From Fluviicola sp. (lineage in GTDB: Bacteria > Bacteroidota > Bacteroidia > Flavobacteriales_D > Crocinitomicaceae), in contig JAGOAZ010000002.1 of assembly GCA_017983675.1 (NCBI GenBank), positions 124,001-188,000 on the forward strand: a stretch of 64,000 nt of DNA, read 5' to 3'. The notes under the pieces are model-generated. The model saw only the letters and a list, made by a program, of their open reading frames with translations, was not told where the DNA came from and did no database searches. Below are positions 18,290-25,505 of this stretch, piece by piece (the stretch's first letter is position 1; each line of letters begins with the position of its first letter). The translations under genes and the position numbers were made by a program.

Positions 18290-19603
18290 GATATCGTTTC
18301 CATTTGCGTAAAGCAACAAGCCCATTAACAAGAAAAAGCCAATGTATTGTGCTGTTTCCATGAATTTATCCGATGGAGCTTTTCCGCGAATAATCTCATA
18401 AATCAAGAACATGACATGACCGCCGTCTAAAGCCGGAATAGGTAACATGTTCATGACAGCTAACATCATCGAGATAAAAGCAGTAAGTGTCCAAAATGCG
18501 CGCCAGTTCCAAGTTGGCGGGAACATTTTTCCAATCGATCCAAAACCACCAACGGATGATGCTCCTTTTGAAGTGAATACGTATTTGAATTGCGCAACAT
18601 TGCTGTACATTGTTTTCAAACCTTTTCCGATTCCCAATGCGAATGCTTCTCCTACACTGTAATCACGCGTGAAATAGGCTGCTGTATCGGTTGTGATTTT
18701 ATTTTCGATGAACACACCAAGCGGCCCTTCTTTTGCTAATTGAACAGTTTTCGTCAAGGTATCTGTGCCTCTTTCATAAACAAGCTCAATTTTCTTTCCT
18801 TTGTTTTGGTAGATTCCAGACAAAAATTCGTCGTGGTATTCAATTGCTTGCTCATTGATTTGAAGGATGCGATCACCTTTTTTCAAACCAGCTTTAGCAG
18901 CAGTACTTTTCGGCTCTACTTTAGCGATGATACTCATGTGACTTCTGAAATCAAAAGCGCCAGCTTCTGCATTGTTTTCCCACATTTTCGTTCCAATATC
19001 AGCGGGCAATTTAATTTTTTGAATGGATCCATCTTTGTGTTGAACAGTAAAGTTTCGGTGATCAAAAATGAGAATTTCCATGCCAATACGTTGTAAATCT
19101 TCCACTTTTTCGCCGTCCATCGTAAGGAATTTATCCCCCGATTGAAAACCGAATTGTTGCATGTAAGGATGAACTGCAACCCCATGGTGCAATTCTTGTT
19201 GGTTGACTTTGTCTTCGCCCCAAACAGCAAGTACCATGATGAATATTAAAAATCCGACAATGACATTCATAATCACACCACCCATCATAATGATTAGTCG
19301 TTGCCAAGCTGGTTTCGAACGGAACTCCCAAGGTTGTGCTGGTTGCGCCATCTGCTCTTTGTCCATCGATTCATCAATCATTCCTGCGATTTTCACATAG
19401 CCACCCAAGGGCAACCAGCCGATTCCCCATTCTGTATCGCCAACTTTTTTCTTGAACAACGAAAAGTACGGATTGAAAAACAAATAAAATTTTTCTACGC
19501 GTGTTTTAAATAAACGAGCGGGAATAAAATGCCCGAATTCGTGTAAAACGATTAAAATTGAAAGAGATAATACTACTTGTGCTGCGCGAATCCAAAAATC
19601 CAT
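18269..19603 (-). CDS. rseP: Site-2 intramembrane metalloprotease RseP
   Basis: 444 residues. An M50 zinc metalloprotease that cleaves membrane-embedded regulators. The zinc motif HEFGH is at 21-25 in the first helix. A PDZ region lies at about 225-290 (KAGLKKGDRILQINEQAI), and the third zinc ligand motif NMLPIPALDGGH is near the C-terminus. The length matches the family. A TATATTTG -7 box on the minus strand (19626-19633) lies 22 bp upstream of the ATG, so it probably has its own promoter after the small gene at 19638. Confidence 0.94.
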   Translation of the reverse strand: MDFWIRAAQVVLSLSILIVLHEFGHFIPARLFKTRVEKFYLFFNPYFSLFKKKVGDTEWGIGWLPLGGYVKIAGMIDESMDKEQMAQPAQPWEFRSKPAWQRLIIMMGGVIMNVIVGFLIFIMVLAVWGEDKVNQQELHHGVAVHPYMQQFGFQSGDKFLTMDGEKVEDLQRIGMEILIFDHRNFTVQHKDGSIQKIKLPADIGTKMWENNAEAGAFDFRSHMSIIAKVEPKSTAAKAGLKKGDRILQINEQAIEYHDEFLSGIYQNKGKKIELVYERGTDTLTKTVQLAKEGPLGVFIENKITTDTAAYFTRDYSVGEAFALGIGKGLKTMYSNVAQFKYVFTSKGASSVGGFGSIGKMFPPTWNWRAFWTLTAFISMMLAVMNMLPIPALDGGHVMFLIYEIIRGKAPSDKFMETAQYIGFFLLMGLLLYANGNDIVGLFKK

Positions 19604-19625
19604 AACTTTTTATAAAATTTGATAA

Positions 19626-19633
19626 CAAATATA
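19626..19633 (-). promoter_or_regulatory. rseP promoter -7 box
   Basis: Read on the minus strand, TATATTTG matches TAnnTTTG exactly and lies 22 bp before the rseP ATG. Confidence 0.5.
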
Positions 19634-19637
19634 ACGA

Positions 19638-19997
19638 TTAAGGTTGGATATCTTTTGTTGAATATCCATGATGTTCGAAGTATTCAACAATCGCTTCTTT
19701 CATCAAAGCCTGTTGTTCTTTTTCGTCCAAGGGTGGTAGTTCTTTTATCAATTTAAAATGAGGCCATTCATCGGGATCTTTCCCTTCAAACTCGTAATAA
19801 CCGTAAGGTTCTAATACCGTGCAAATTGCAACATGCATTAAATCGGTTTTTTCGTGTTTTTTGAAGTTTTTATACCCTTTTCCTAGTTCCTCAACGCCAA
19901 TTAAAAAAAGTAATATTTGTAAATCGATATCGGGACCGAAGTCTTTTTCTAAACTTTTGATCAGGTGTTGATACCGTAATTCGAGTGCAAAATCCAT
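19638..19997 (-). CDS. Conserved hypothetical cytoplasmic protein
   Basis: 119 residues with no signal peptide or membrane helix. The sequence is largely helical and acidic, with YQHLIKSLEKDFGPDIDLQ, an aromatic patch YGYYEFEGKDPDEWPHF and PPLDEKEQQALMKEAIVEYF. I do not recognise a characterised domain. It is 34 bp upstream of rseP and has a TACTTTTG -7 box at 20003-20010 on the minus strand, just before its ATG. Function unknown. Confidence 0.7.
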   Translation of the reverse strand: MDFALELRYQHLIKSLEKDFGPDIDLQILLFLIGVEELGKGYKNFKKHEKTDLMHVAICTVLEPYGYYEFEGKDPDEWPHFKLIKELPPLDEKEQQALMKEAIVEYFEHHGYSTKDIQP

Positions 19998-20002
19998 AAG
20001 TG

Positions 20003-20010
20003 CAAAAGTA
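20003..20010 (-). promoter_or_regulatory. -7 box of the 119-residue hypothetical gene
   Basis: The minus strand reads TACTTTTG, an exact TAnnTTTG match, only 5 bp upstream of the ATG. If used, the mRNA would be nearly leaderless. Confidence 0.4.
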
Positions 20011-20053
20011 CAAGCAAAATAACGAACTCACGACTTTTTCCGAGAATAATTCA

Positions 20054-21448
20054 TTAAAACGTGCGGAAAATATATCCAGGTGATTTCGGAGGAATGCTGT
20101 CGAAAATCCAATCGAAACTATAAATCATGTGCCCGTCGATGATGTCTTTTTTGGGCCAATTGGCAGGAGTGAAAATTCGTCCGTATCGCAATGGATTCAG
20201 CGTTTCTATCCCTTTTACTGGTGCCTGTGGTGCAATGCCATCTTGCAAATAAAACGGATCAGGATTTGCTTGGTCTAAATTAGCGCCGTATTGCCAAACT
20301 TCTTGAAAAAGTGACCAGTCTGCTTGCGCAATGCTGCTGTTTTCAGGTGCGATAATATACATCTTGCCGAAAACGACGCAATTTTTCACCGTTTCAATAA
20401 AACCCAACGCGTACGCATAGCCCATACTGTGGCAGACAATGTCAATCGTGTCTTTTGTTGTCGTAAAATCTTGTGTTGCTAAGAATGCGGTTCCTGCTAT
20501 TTTACCTGCAGCAAAGCGTTCTTGAAATCCTTTGTAATTTGGGCGCTTATTAATTCGTTTCAAATGCCGAATGCCACCTTTTCCTCTTGGAAACAAGTAT
20601 TCATGCAGTAGCATCCATCCAAAACGAATTTTTGTTCGGTAATTCGATGTTTTTAAAGACAAACTCCCATCCAAATAGTACGTTTCTGTTGGGTTCAGTC
20701 GTTCAATAAATCGGTTGTCGGTTTGAAACCAATAGGTGTGGCGGTCAACATTGACAACTAAATTATCACTTGGATTTTTTTCTTTTTTTGGTCCACGGTA
20801 ACCATTGGCGAAGATCAAGTAACGTTTGCTTTTTCTGGTTTCAGCAAACAACACTTTGTTGTTGTAGTCAAGAATTGTTTCGTTGGACAGGTCATTAGCT
20901 GCGCCAATACTTTTGTATACACGGTAATGATTTTGCACCCGAAAAGCGCAATGTAATGATGTTGAAACAAGGGAGTCAGACGAATGATCAAACAAGGTAT
21001 CGTTCTTTTCGTTGATGGTAAAATAGAGCACTTGTTTTTCGGTGTAGGATTTCCAACCGCTTGCTGACTTGATGAACAGCACTGAATGCGCAGTCGTTTC
21101 CATCTTCCCCACTAATTCAAACGCTGTTTTTTTTGGTGTTGGGTACCAAAACTTCAAGTTGTTTTTTTGCGGAAGTTGTGTTAAAAAAGCGCGAACATCC
21201 GCAATGAGTTCATTTTGTTCAATGAGCGTTGTTGTGTGTTGTTTTTTAGCCTGAAACGACGTGAGGTAATTGTGTTTAAACGGTCGATGCGTGCTATTTG
21301 GAGCGATAGATCCATTTGCTTGTTCTTCCCAGAAATAATAAGTAACATTCCCTAAAATAATACGCGCAGGATGTGTTGGACTGTTTTGGGCAACAGCCAA
21401 ACAATGCGAGTTGACAAGTGCAATCAGTATGAAAAAACGGATAAGCAT
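20054..21448 (-). CDS. Secreted alpha/beta-hydrolase-like protein
   Basis: 464 residues with an N-terminal signal peptide (about 1-21). The C-terminal half carries a nucleophile elbow CHSMGYAYALG (Ser341) preceded by the hydrophobic strand TIDIVC, and a candidate catalytic His420 in DGHMIYSFDW. This pattern suits a lipase or esterase of the alpha/beta-hydrolase fold. The N-terminal 200 residues do not match a fold I know. The substrate is unknown. Divergent from yebC; a minus-strand TATCTTTA at 21453-21460 may be its -7 box. Confidence 0.6.
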   Translation of the reverse strand: MLIRFFILIALVNSHCLAVAQNSPTHPARIILGNVTYYFWEEQANGSIAPNSTHRPFKHNYLTSFQAKKQHTTTLIEQNELIADVRAFLTQLPQKNNLKFWYPTPKKTAFELVGKMETTAHSVLFIKSASGWKSYTEKQVLYFTINEKNDTLFDHSSDSLVSTSLHCAFRVQNHYRVYKSIGAANDLSNETILDYNNKVLFAETRKSKRYLIFANGYRGPKKEKNPSDNLVVNVDRHTYWFQTDNRFIERLNPTETYYLDGSLSLKTSNYRTKIRFGWMLLHEYLFPRGKGGIRHLKRINKRPNYKGFQERFAAGKIAGTAFLATQDFTTTKDTIDIVCHSMGYAYALGFIETVKNCVVFGKMYIIAPENSSIAQADWSLFQEVWQYGANLDQANPDPFYLQDGIAPQAPVKGIETLNPLRYGRIFTPANWPKKDIIDGHMIYSFDWIFDSIPPKSPGYIFRTF

Positions 21449-21524
21449 AGGATAAAGATACGTTGTTTTTGAAAAAAATCTCCTTCAGTTTCACTCAAAT
21501 ACCAACTGTTTTTAAAGAATCTAT

Positions 21525-21532
21525 TACATTTG
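21525..21532 (+). promoter_or_regulatory. yebC promoter -7 box
   Basis: TACATTTG exactly matches TAnnTTTG and lies 17 bp upstream of the ATG at 21550. It supports that start over the longer in-frame ORF beginning at 21463. Confidence 0.6.
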
Positions 21533-21549
21533 CTAAAAAAACAACAGAA

Positions 21550-22260
21550 ATGGGAAGAGCGTTTGAATACCGAAGAGCAGCGAAAGAAAAACGTTGGGAT
21601 AAAATGTCCAAGTTATTTCCGAAATTAGGAAAAGCGATTACAATGGCAGCAAAAGAAGGAGGACAAGATCCTGCGACCAATGCGAAATTGCGTACAGCTA
21701 TTCAGAATGCGAAAGCGGAGAATATGCCCAAAGACAATATCGAAGCTGCGGTAAAACGTGCCAATCAAAAAGATATCGCATCTTTCACGCAAGTTGATTA
21801 CGAAGGAAAAGGACCTCACGGCGTTTTGGTGTACGTAGAATGTGCTACCGATAATCCAACGCGTACGGTTGCGAATGTGAAATCGTATTTTAACAAAGCA
21901 GGTGGAGGCGTTGTTCCGAATGGTTCGTTGGAATTCATGTTCAACAGAAAATCTGTATTTGAATTGGAAAAAACGGATGCTGTTGATCCCGAAGAATTGG
22001 AATTGGAATTGATCGATGCAGGTTGTGAAGAGATTGATGTAACCGAAGATCGTATTTTCATCTATGGCGATTATACGTCATTTGGTTCAATTGCGAAAGC
22101 ATTGGAAGATATGAATTTAGCTGTGTTGAAATCAAATTTGCAACGCATTCCATCTACGCCAGTTGATTTTACAGAAGAGCAATTAGTCGACATTGAAAAA
22201 ATGTTGGATAAAATTGAAGACGACGACGATATTCAGCAAGTTTTCACCAACATTGCATAA
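21550..22260 (+). CDS. yebC: YebC/PmpR family regulator or translation factor
   Basis: 236 residues, the usual family length of about 240. The N-terminus [20 protein letters not shown] and the segments [12 protein letters not shown] and [19 protein letters not shown] are diagnostic. The family has been described as a transcription regulator and more recently as a factor relieving ribosome stalling. An in-frame TTG at 21463 would add 29 unconserved residues and lies upstream of the -7 box at 21525-21532, so ATG 21550 is preferred. Confidence 0.92.
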   Translation: MGRAFEYRRAAKEKRWDKMSKLFPKLGKAITMAAKEGGQDPATNAKLRTAIQNAKAENMPKDNIEAAVKRANQKDIASFTQVDYEGKGPHGVLVYVECATDNPTRTVANVKSYFNKAGGGVVPNGSLEFMFNRKSVFELEKTDAVDPEELELELIDAGCEEIDVTEDRIFIYGDYTSFGSIAKALEDMNLAVLKSNLQRIPSTPVDFTEEQLVDIEKMLDKIEDDDDIQQVFTNIA

Positions 22261-22281
22261 GAATAATCTACAATATTCAGG

Positions 22282-22310
22282 AAAGGGGACAAGCGATTGT
22301 TCCCTTTTTT
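22282..22310 (+). terminator. Terminator after yebC
   Basis: AAAGGGGACAA (22282-22292) pairs with TTGTTCCCTTT (22297-22307) across a GCGA loop, with one G-U pair, and is followed by T's. Confidence 0.85.
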
Positions 22311-23136
22311 AATGCGCAACGGTTACATGCTCTGTTAACGCTTTGCAAGCGACACATGCACACTTTTTTGGGCGAATTTTTCTTTTACGGTTCAATCGAT
22401 TGTTGATTTTCCGTTGTTGTTTTGGGGTGAATTGGCTCGCCCAATTTTGAATAGCTTTTTTGATAAATGCTTCCAATGTTTCTTGTTGGATGGTTTTGTC
22501 TTGATTTTGAAACAGTCGTTTGAAATCTAACGGTTTCCCTAAGTAGATAGGCGTTGTTTTGGTATAATTTTCTAATCCTTTTTTTACTGCTAACATGTAC
22601 GAACAAGAATCGTTGAAAAGCGCATGATTTTCTAAAATGAATTGTACATTACCCGCTGAATACTGTAAGCTGTCGCACAAATTGAAAACTGCAGCACTGA
22701 TAATATCGTCTTTGCTAGAAAATCGTGTTGGAGCAAGATGAAAGGCATGAATTTCCCCCAGTTTTTTTAGGTCTTTTAAAACGTTTTTCAATTCTTTTTC
22801 AGTCGGTTCAATCAAACAAGGGACCGAAATGAAAGCTGTTTTAGCAAGTTGAACATTTTTTTTAATTGTAAAAACGGGAGAATGTGTTGAAATAATAAGC
22901 TGCTTCAACGTTCTGTCAAAAGAAATTGTTGTTACAAAAGGTGCGAATATAATTGAGGCAGTTTGAGTCTCATTTTCAAGTATCGTCCAATTTCCTGTTA
23001 AGGTATCAAACGGTAGGGGCGTGACGTTATTCGTGCTAAGGTATTTGAAAGCAAAGTTTTGCACCGAATCCCACTCGTGTTGACCAAAGGAAAACAAACG
23101 AAAAGAAAGCATGAGTAAAAAAAGTCTGAAACGCAC
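22309..23136 (-). CDS. Secreted hypothetical protein with cysteine-rich C-terminus
   Basis: 275 residues. A signal peptide of about 18 residues is cleaved near FSFGQ. The mature part is mixed alpha/beta without a motif I can assign. The C-terminus is basic and cysteine-rich: RKKINNRLNRKRKIRP-like charge is followed by KKCACVACKALTEH, a CxCxxC arrangement that could bind metal or form disulfides. Function unknown. The 197-bp gap to cvpA contains a GAAAGT-ACTA-ACTTTC inverted repeat. Confidence 0.6.
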   Translation of the reverse strand: MRFRLFLLMLSFRLFSFGQHEWDSVQNFAFKYLSTNNVTPLPFDTLTGNWTILENETQTASIIFAPFVTTISFDRTLKQLIISTHSPVFTIKKNVQLAKTAFISVPCLIEPTEKELKNVLKDLKKLGEIHAFHLAPTRFSSKDDIISAAVFNLCDSLQYSAGNVQFILENHALFNDSCSYMLAVKKGLENYTKTTPIYLGKPLDFKRLFQNQDKTIQQETLEAFIKKAIQNWASQFTPKQQRKINNRLNRKRKIRPKKCACVACKALTEHVTVAH

Positions 23137-23333
23137 GTAATGAAAATTATATTCGAAACGAAAGTACTAACTTTCATGCAACAATATTCCGTTGTCAGCT
23201 ATTTCTTTGTTTAAGAAAACTAGTCTGATTCAACTTGTGGACTTTCAGTTTGACCATTTCATTAACAAACCAACGTTGGCATTTATTTCAAATAACTCGT
23301 ATCATGAAGCAAAACAATCCTTAACTTTCGTTC

Positions 23334-23972
23334 ATGAATGTACTCGATATCGTTTTAATTGTTCCAATCATTTACGCTGCCTACAAAGGGTTTAAGCATG
23401 GATTAATCATTGAAGTATTTACGCTTTTAGCCTTATTAGTTGGTATCTATGTCGGCATACATTTTTCAGATGCAGTTGCTAATTGGTTGAAAAACAATTT
23501 GAAGTGGCATTCGGAATACCTACCCGTTATCGCATTTACGATTACATTTTTGGGAGTAGGAGCAATGATTTATTTTGGTGGGAAAGTGCTCGAGAAAATG
23601 ATCAAAGCTGTTCAACTTTCACTATTAAATAAAATTGCAGGTGTTGTTTTTTCGGTCTTAAAAATGATTTATATCTTGAGCGTTTCTTTGGTTATTTTTG
23701 ATTCGTACGATGAACGTGGTGACTTTTTTCCAAAAAAATCCCGGAATGAATCGTTGTTGTATCAGCCGATAAAAGATGTGTCGACAAAAACCGTTCCTGC
23801 GTTGAGCTCGAGCACGCTTTTTTTGAAGAACATGTTAAAGCCCACCACAGATAGTACAGGTTTGACAATACAAGAAGTGTTGCGCGCAAAAGAAATTGCA
23901 GACAGTTTAGGAATTGATGCGCAAGACGCCAAACAAATTAAAGCCATTCATGATGAATATGTCCTTAAGTAA
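23334..23972 (+). CDS. CvpA family membrane protein
   Basis: 212 residues. The N-terminal MNVLDIVLIVPIIYAAYKGF and three or four hydrophobic segments before residue 130 match the CvpA (colicin V production/accessory) family, followed by a cytoplasmic tail. In other bacteria CvpA is linked to envelope homeostasis; its exact role is unclear. A -7-like TAACTTTC lies at 23322-23329. The next gene starts within its 3' end. Confidence 0.8.
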   Translation: MNVLDIVLIVPIIYAAYKGFKHGLIIEVFTLLALLVGIYVGIHFSDAVANWLKNNLKWHSEYLPVIAFTITFLGVGAMIYFGGKVLEKMIKAVQLSLLNKIAGVVFSVLKMIYILSVSLVIFDSYDERGDFFPKKSRNESLLYQPIKDVSTKTVPALSSSTLFLKNMLKPTTDSTGLTIQEVLRAKEIADSLGIDAQDAKQIKAIHDEYVLK

Positions 23973-24474
23973 TAAGTTAGTTATACTAGCTTGTTCATTT
24001 TTCTTTTTACAGGTTGTTGCTCAAAAAGATGATGCCTTCAATTTGAAAATTAAAAAACGTGAAATTCAAAAGTCGGGTACTTTTTTGGGATTGGAAAAAG
24101 GAAAATACCTCACTTTGAATTTTGGTGTTGAGCGGCAATGGCAACATGTAAAGTTGGTAAAACCAACAACAAGCGCCCTCAATTTACAATTTGATTATAA
24201 CCTGATTCAAAATACAATGGGAATGCAAACGGGTGTTTGGCAAAAAGCAGGAAGAATGAATATCACATATGGTGCACGCTTGTTTTGGCGCACTGATTTT
24301 TCTGCTCATCATCAATTTGGATTTGCGCCTAATGTAGGATACAAAATTTCACAAGCCCATTTGCAATTAGGTGTAAATATTGCCCGAACCCCCAATTTCG
24401 ATTTTATCGGCAACGTCTTTTATGCGTCATTACGTTGGGTATTTATTCAATCCCGAACGATTAAAAAAAAATAA
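23950..24474 (+). CDS. Secreted hypothetical protein, probable outer-membrane barrel
   Basis: About 174 residues. A signal peptide (LVILACSFFFLQVVAQ) is followed by beta-strand-rich sequence such as KYLTLNFGVERQWQHVKL and MNITYGARLFWRTDF, consistent with a small outer-membrane protein. The start is uncertain: ATGs at 23950, 23953 and 23959 are all in frame and overlap the 3' end of the cvpA-like gene; 23914 would add a non-signal extension. Overlap suggests co-transcription with that gene. Function unknown. Confidence 0.6.
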   Translation: MMNMSLSNKLVILACSFFFLQVVAQKDDAFNLKIKKREIQKSGTFLGLEKGKYLTLNFGVERQWQHVKLVKPTTSALNLQFDYNLIQNTMGMQTGVWQKAGRMNITYGARLFWRTDFSAHHQFGFAPNVGYKISQAHLQLGVNIARTPNFDFIGNVFYASLRWVFIQSRTIKKK

Positions 24475-24644
24475 GCACAACCTATTTATTCAATAAGTAA
24501 TTGGAGTATTTCAGGTTTATTGTTTTGCTCATTCAATTGTGGTAAATGCAGGTTAAAAACTCGTTTTTGCTCATTTTATTCACTTTTATGCCAAAAAAAA
24601 ATAACAAATGTGTTTTGTAATTATTAAATATTTTATACTTTTAG

Positions 24645-24657
24645 GGTCAATATGACA
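24645..24657. promoter_or_regulatory. TGTCA-N3-TGACA operator, site 1
   Basis: The plus strand reads GGTCA-ATA-TGACA flanked by CTAAG (minus strand CTTAGTGTCATATTGACC). It lies 38 bp before the 24695 start and directly follows a -7-like TACTTTTA at 24636-24643, so binding there should block initiation. It matches four other sites in the carbohydrate region. Confidence 0.6.
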
Positions 24658-24694
24658 CTAAGTTTAATTTATTAACTACAAAAAAAAAACGATT

Positions 24695-25411
24695 ATGAAG
24701 AAAATTTTTACTTTATGCTCAGCGGTAATTTTCGGTGCAACTGTATTTGCACAGTCTAACATGCCAGGAATTACAATTTCTCCAATTCCAACTGACGGAA
24801 CAACAGACATTACAATTACTGTAGATCCTGCACAAATTTGTATGCCTGCTGGAAAAGAATTAGATGCTGCATGGCCTGCTATTGGATTCCACGGTGGAGT
24901 TATCTTAGCTGCTGGTGCATGGCAAAATGTTGTTAACTGGGATGCTGCTACAGCAATTCAATTAACAAATGATGGTTCAGGGATTTTCTCTGCAACTTAC
25001 AATCCAAGCACTTACTATTCAGTAGCTGCAGGAGAACAAATTTTAGGTATTTCATTTGTGTTTAATGCTGCAACTAACTTGGCTTCTGGTTGGGATGGTG
25101 AAGGTAAAGCATTTGATGCAGTTGGAGCTTGTTCTGACTTCTTCGTTTACTTTGCTGAATTAGGTTTAGAAAATGATGCATTTGGAAAATTAACAGTTTC
25201 TCCAAACCCTGCAACAGCTTCTACTGTATTTGCATTGGAAAACCAAGGTGAAGCTACAATTCAATTGGCTGACTTAGCTGGTAAAATTGTATCTACAACT
25301 GTAGGTAATGGTTCAATCGAAGTAAACACTTCAGATTTGAATGCTGGAACTTACATTTACACTGTAAAAGTTGGTGATTCAGTAAAAACTGGAAAAATTA
25401 CAAAAAACTAA
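24695..25411 (+). CDS. Secreted T9SS cargo with amylase-type N-terminal module
   Basis: 238 residues. A signal peptide (1-19) is followed by a beta-rich module at about 24-155. This aligns with residues 21-140 of the amylase encoded next: shared features are the start (ITISPIPT versus LSVSPAFPT), HGGVI/HTGVI, YYSVAAGEQILGISFVFNAA versus the amylase's FYGFPAGTNVNYLSFVFRNA, and similar spacing. The C-terminal 75 residues form a T9SS type A sorting domain (LTVSPNPA, LADLAGKIV, LNAGTYIYTVKVGD). No catalytic domain is present, so a carbohydrate-binding or surface-display role is inferred. It has an operator upstream and its own terminator. Confidence 0.75.
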   Translation: MKKIFTLCSAVIFGATVFAQSNMPGITISPIPTDGTTDITITVDPAQICMPAGKELDAAWPAIGFHGGVILAAGAWQNVVNWDAATAIQLTNDGSGIFSATYNPSTYYSVAAGEQILGISFVFNAATNLASGWDGEGKAFDAVGACSDFFVYFAELGLENDAFGKLTVSPNPATASTVFALENQGEATIQLADLAGKIVSTTVGNGSIEVNTSDLNAGTYIYTVKVGDSVKTGKITKN

Positions 25412-25432
25412 GAGAAATTTTTCTCTGTCAGG

Positions 25433-25461
25433 AAGCCTAGACATTGTCTAGGCTTTTTTTT
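25433..25461 (+). terminator. Terminator after the stand-alone module gene
   Basis: AAGCCTAGAC (25433-25442) pairs perfectly with GTCTAGGCTT (25446-25455) across a 3-nt loop, followed by eight T's. It probably lets only part of transcription continue into the amylase gene. Confidence 0.9.
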
Positions 25462-25505
25462 GAGTTAAACAATTGAAACGTGTCACATTCAATTAGAAAT
25501 TAAAC

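Noticed and set aside
23192-23395. Short plus-strand frame upstream of cvpA
   Set aside because: It overlaps cvpA in another frame, lacks a recognisable domain and is more likely part of the intergenic promoter region.
25481-25493. Possible sixth regulon operator upstream of the 920-residue amylase
   Set aside because: TGTCA is present but the second half reads TCAAT, not TGACA, so only a half site can be claimed.
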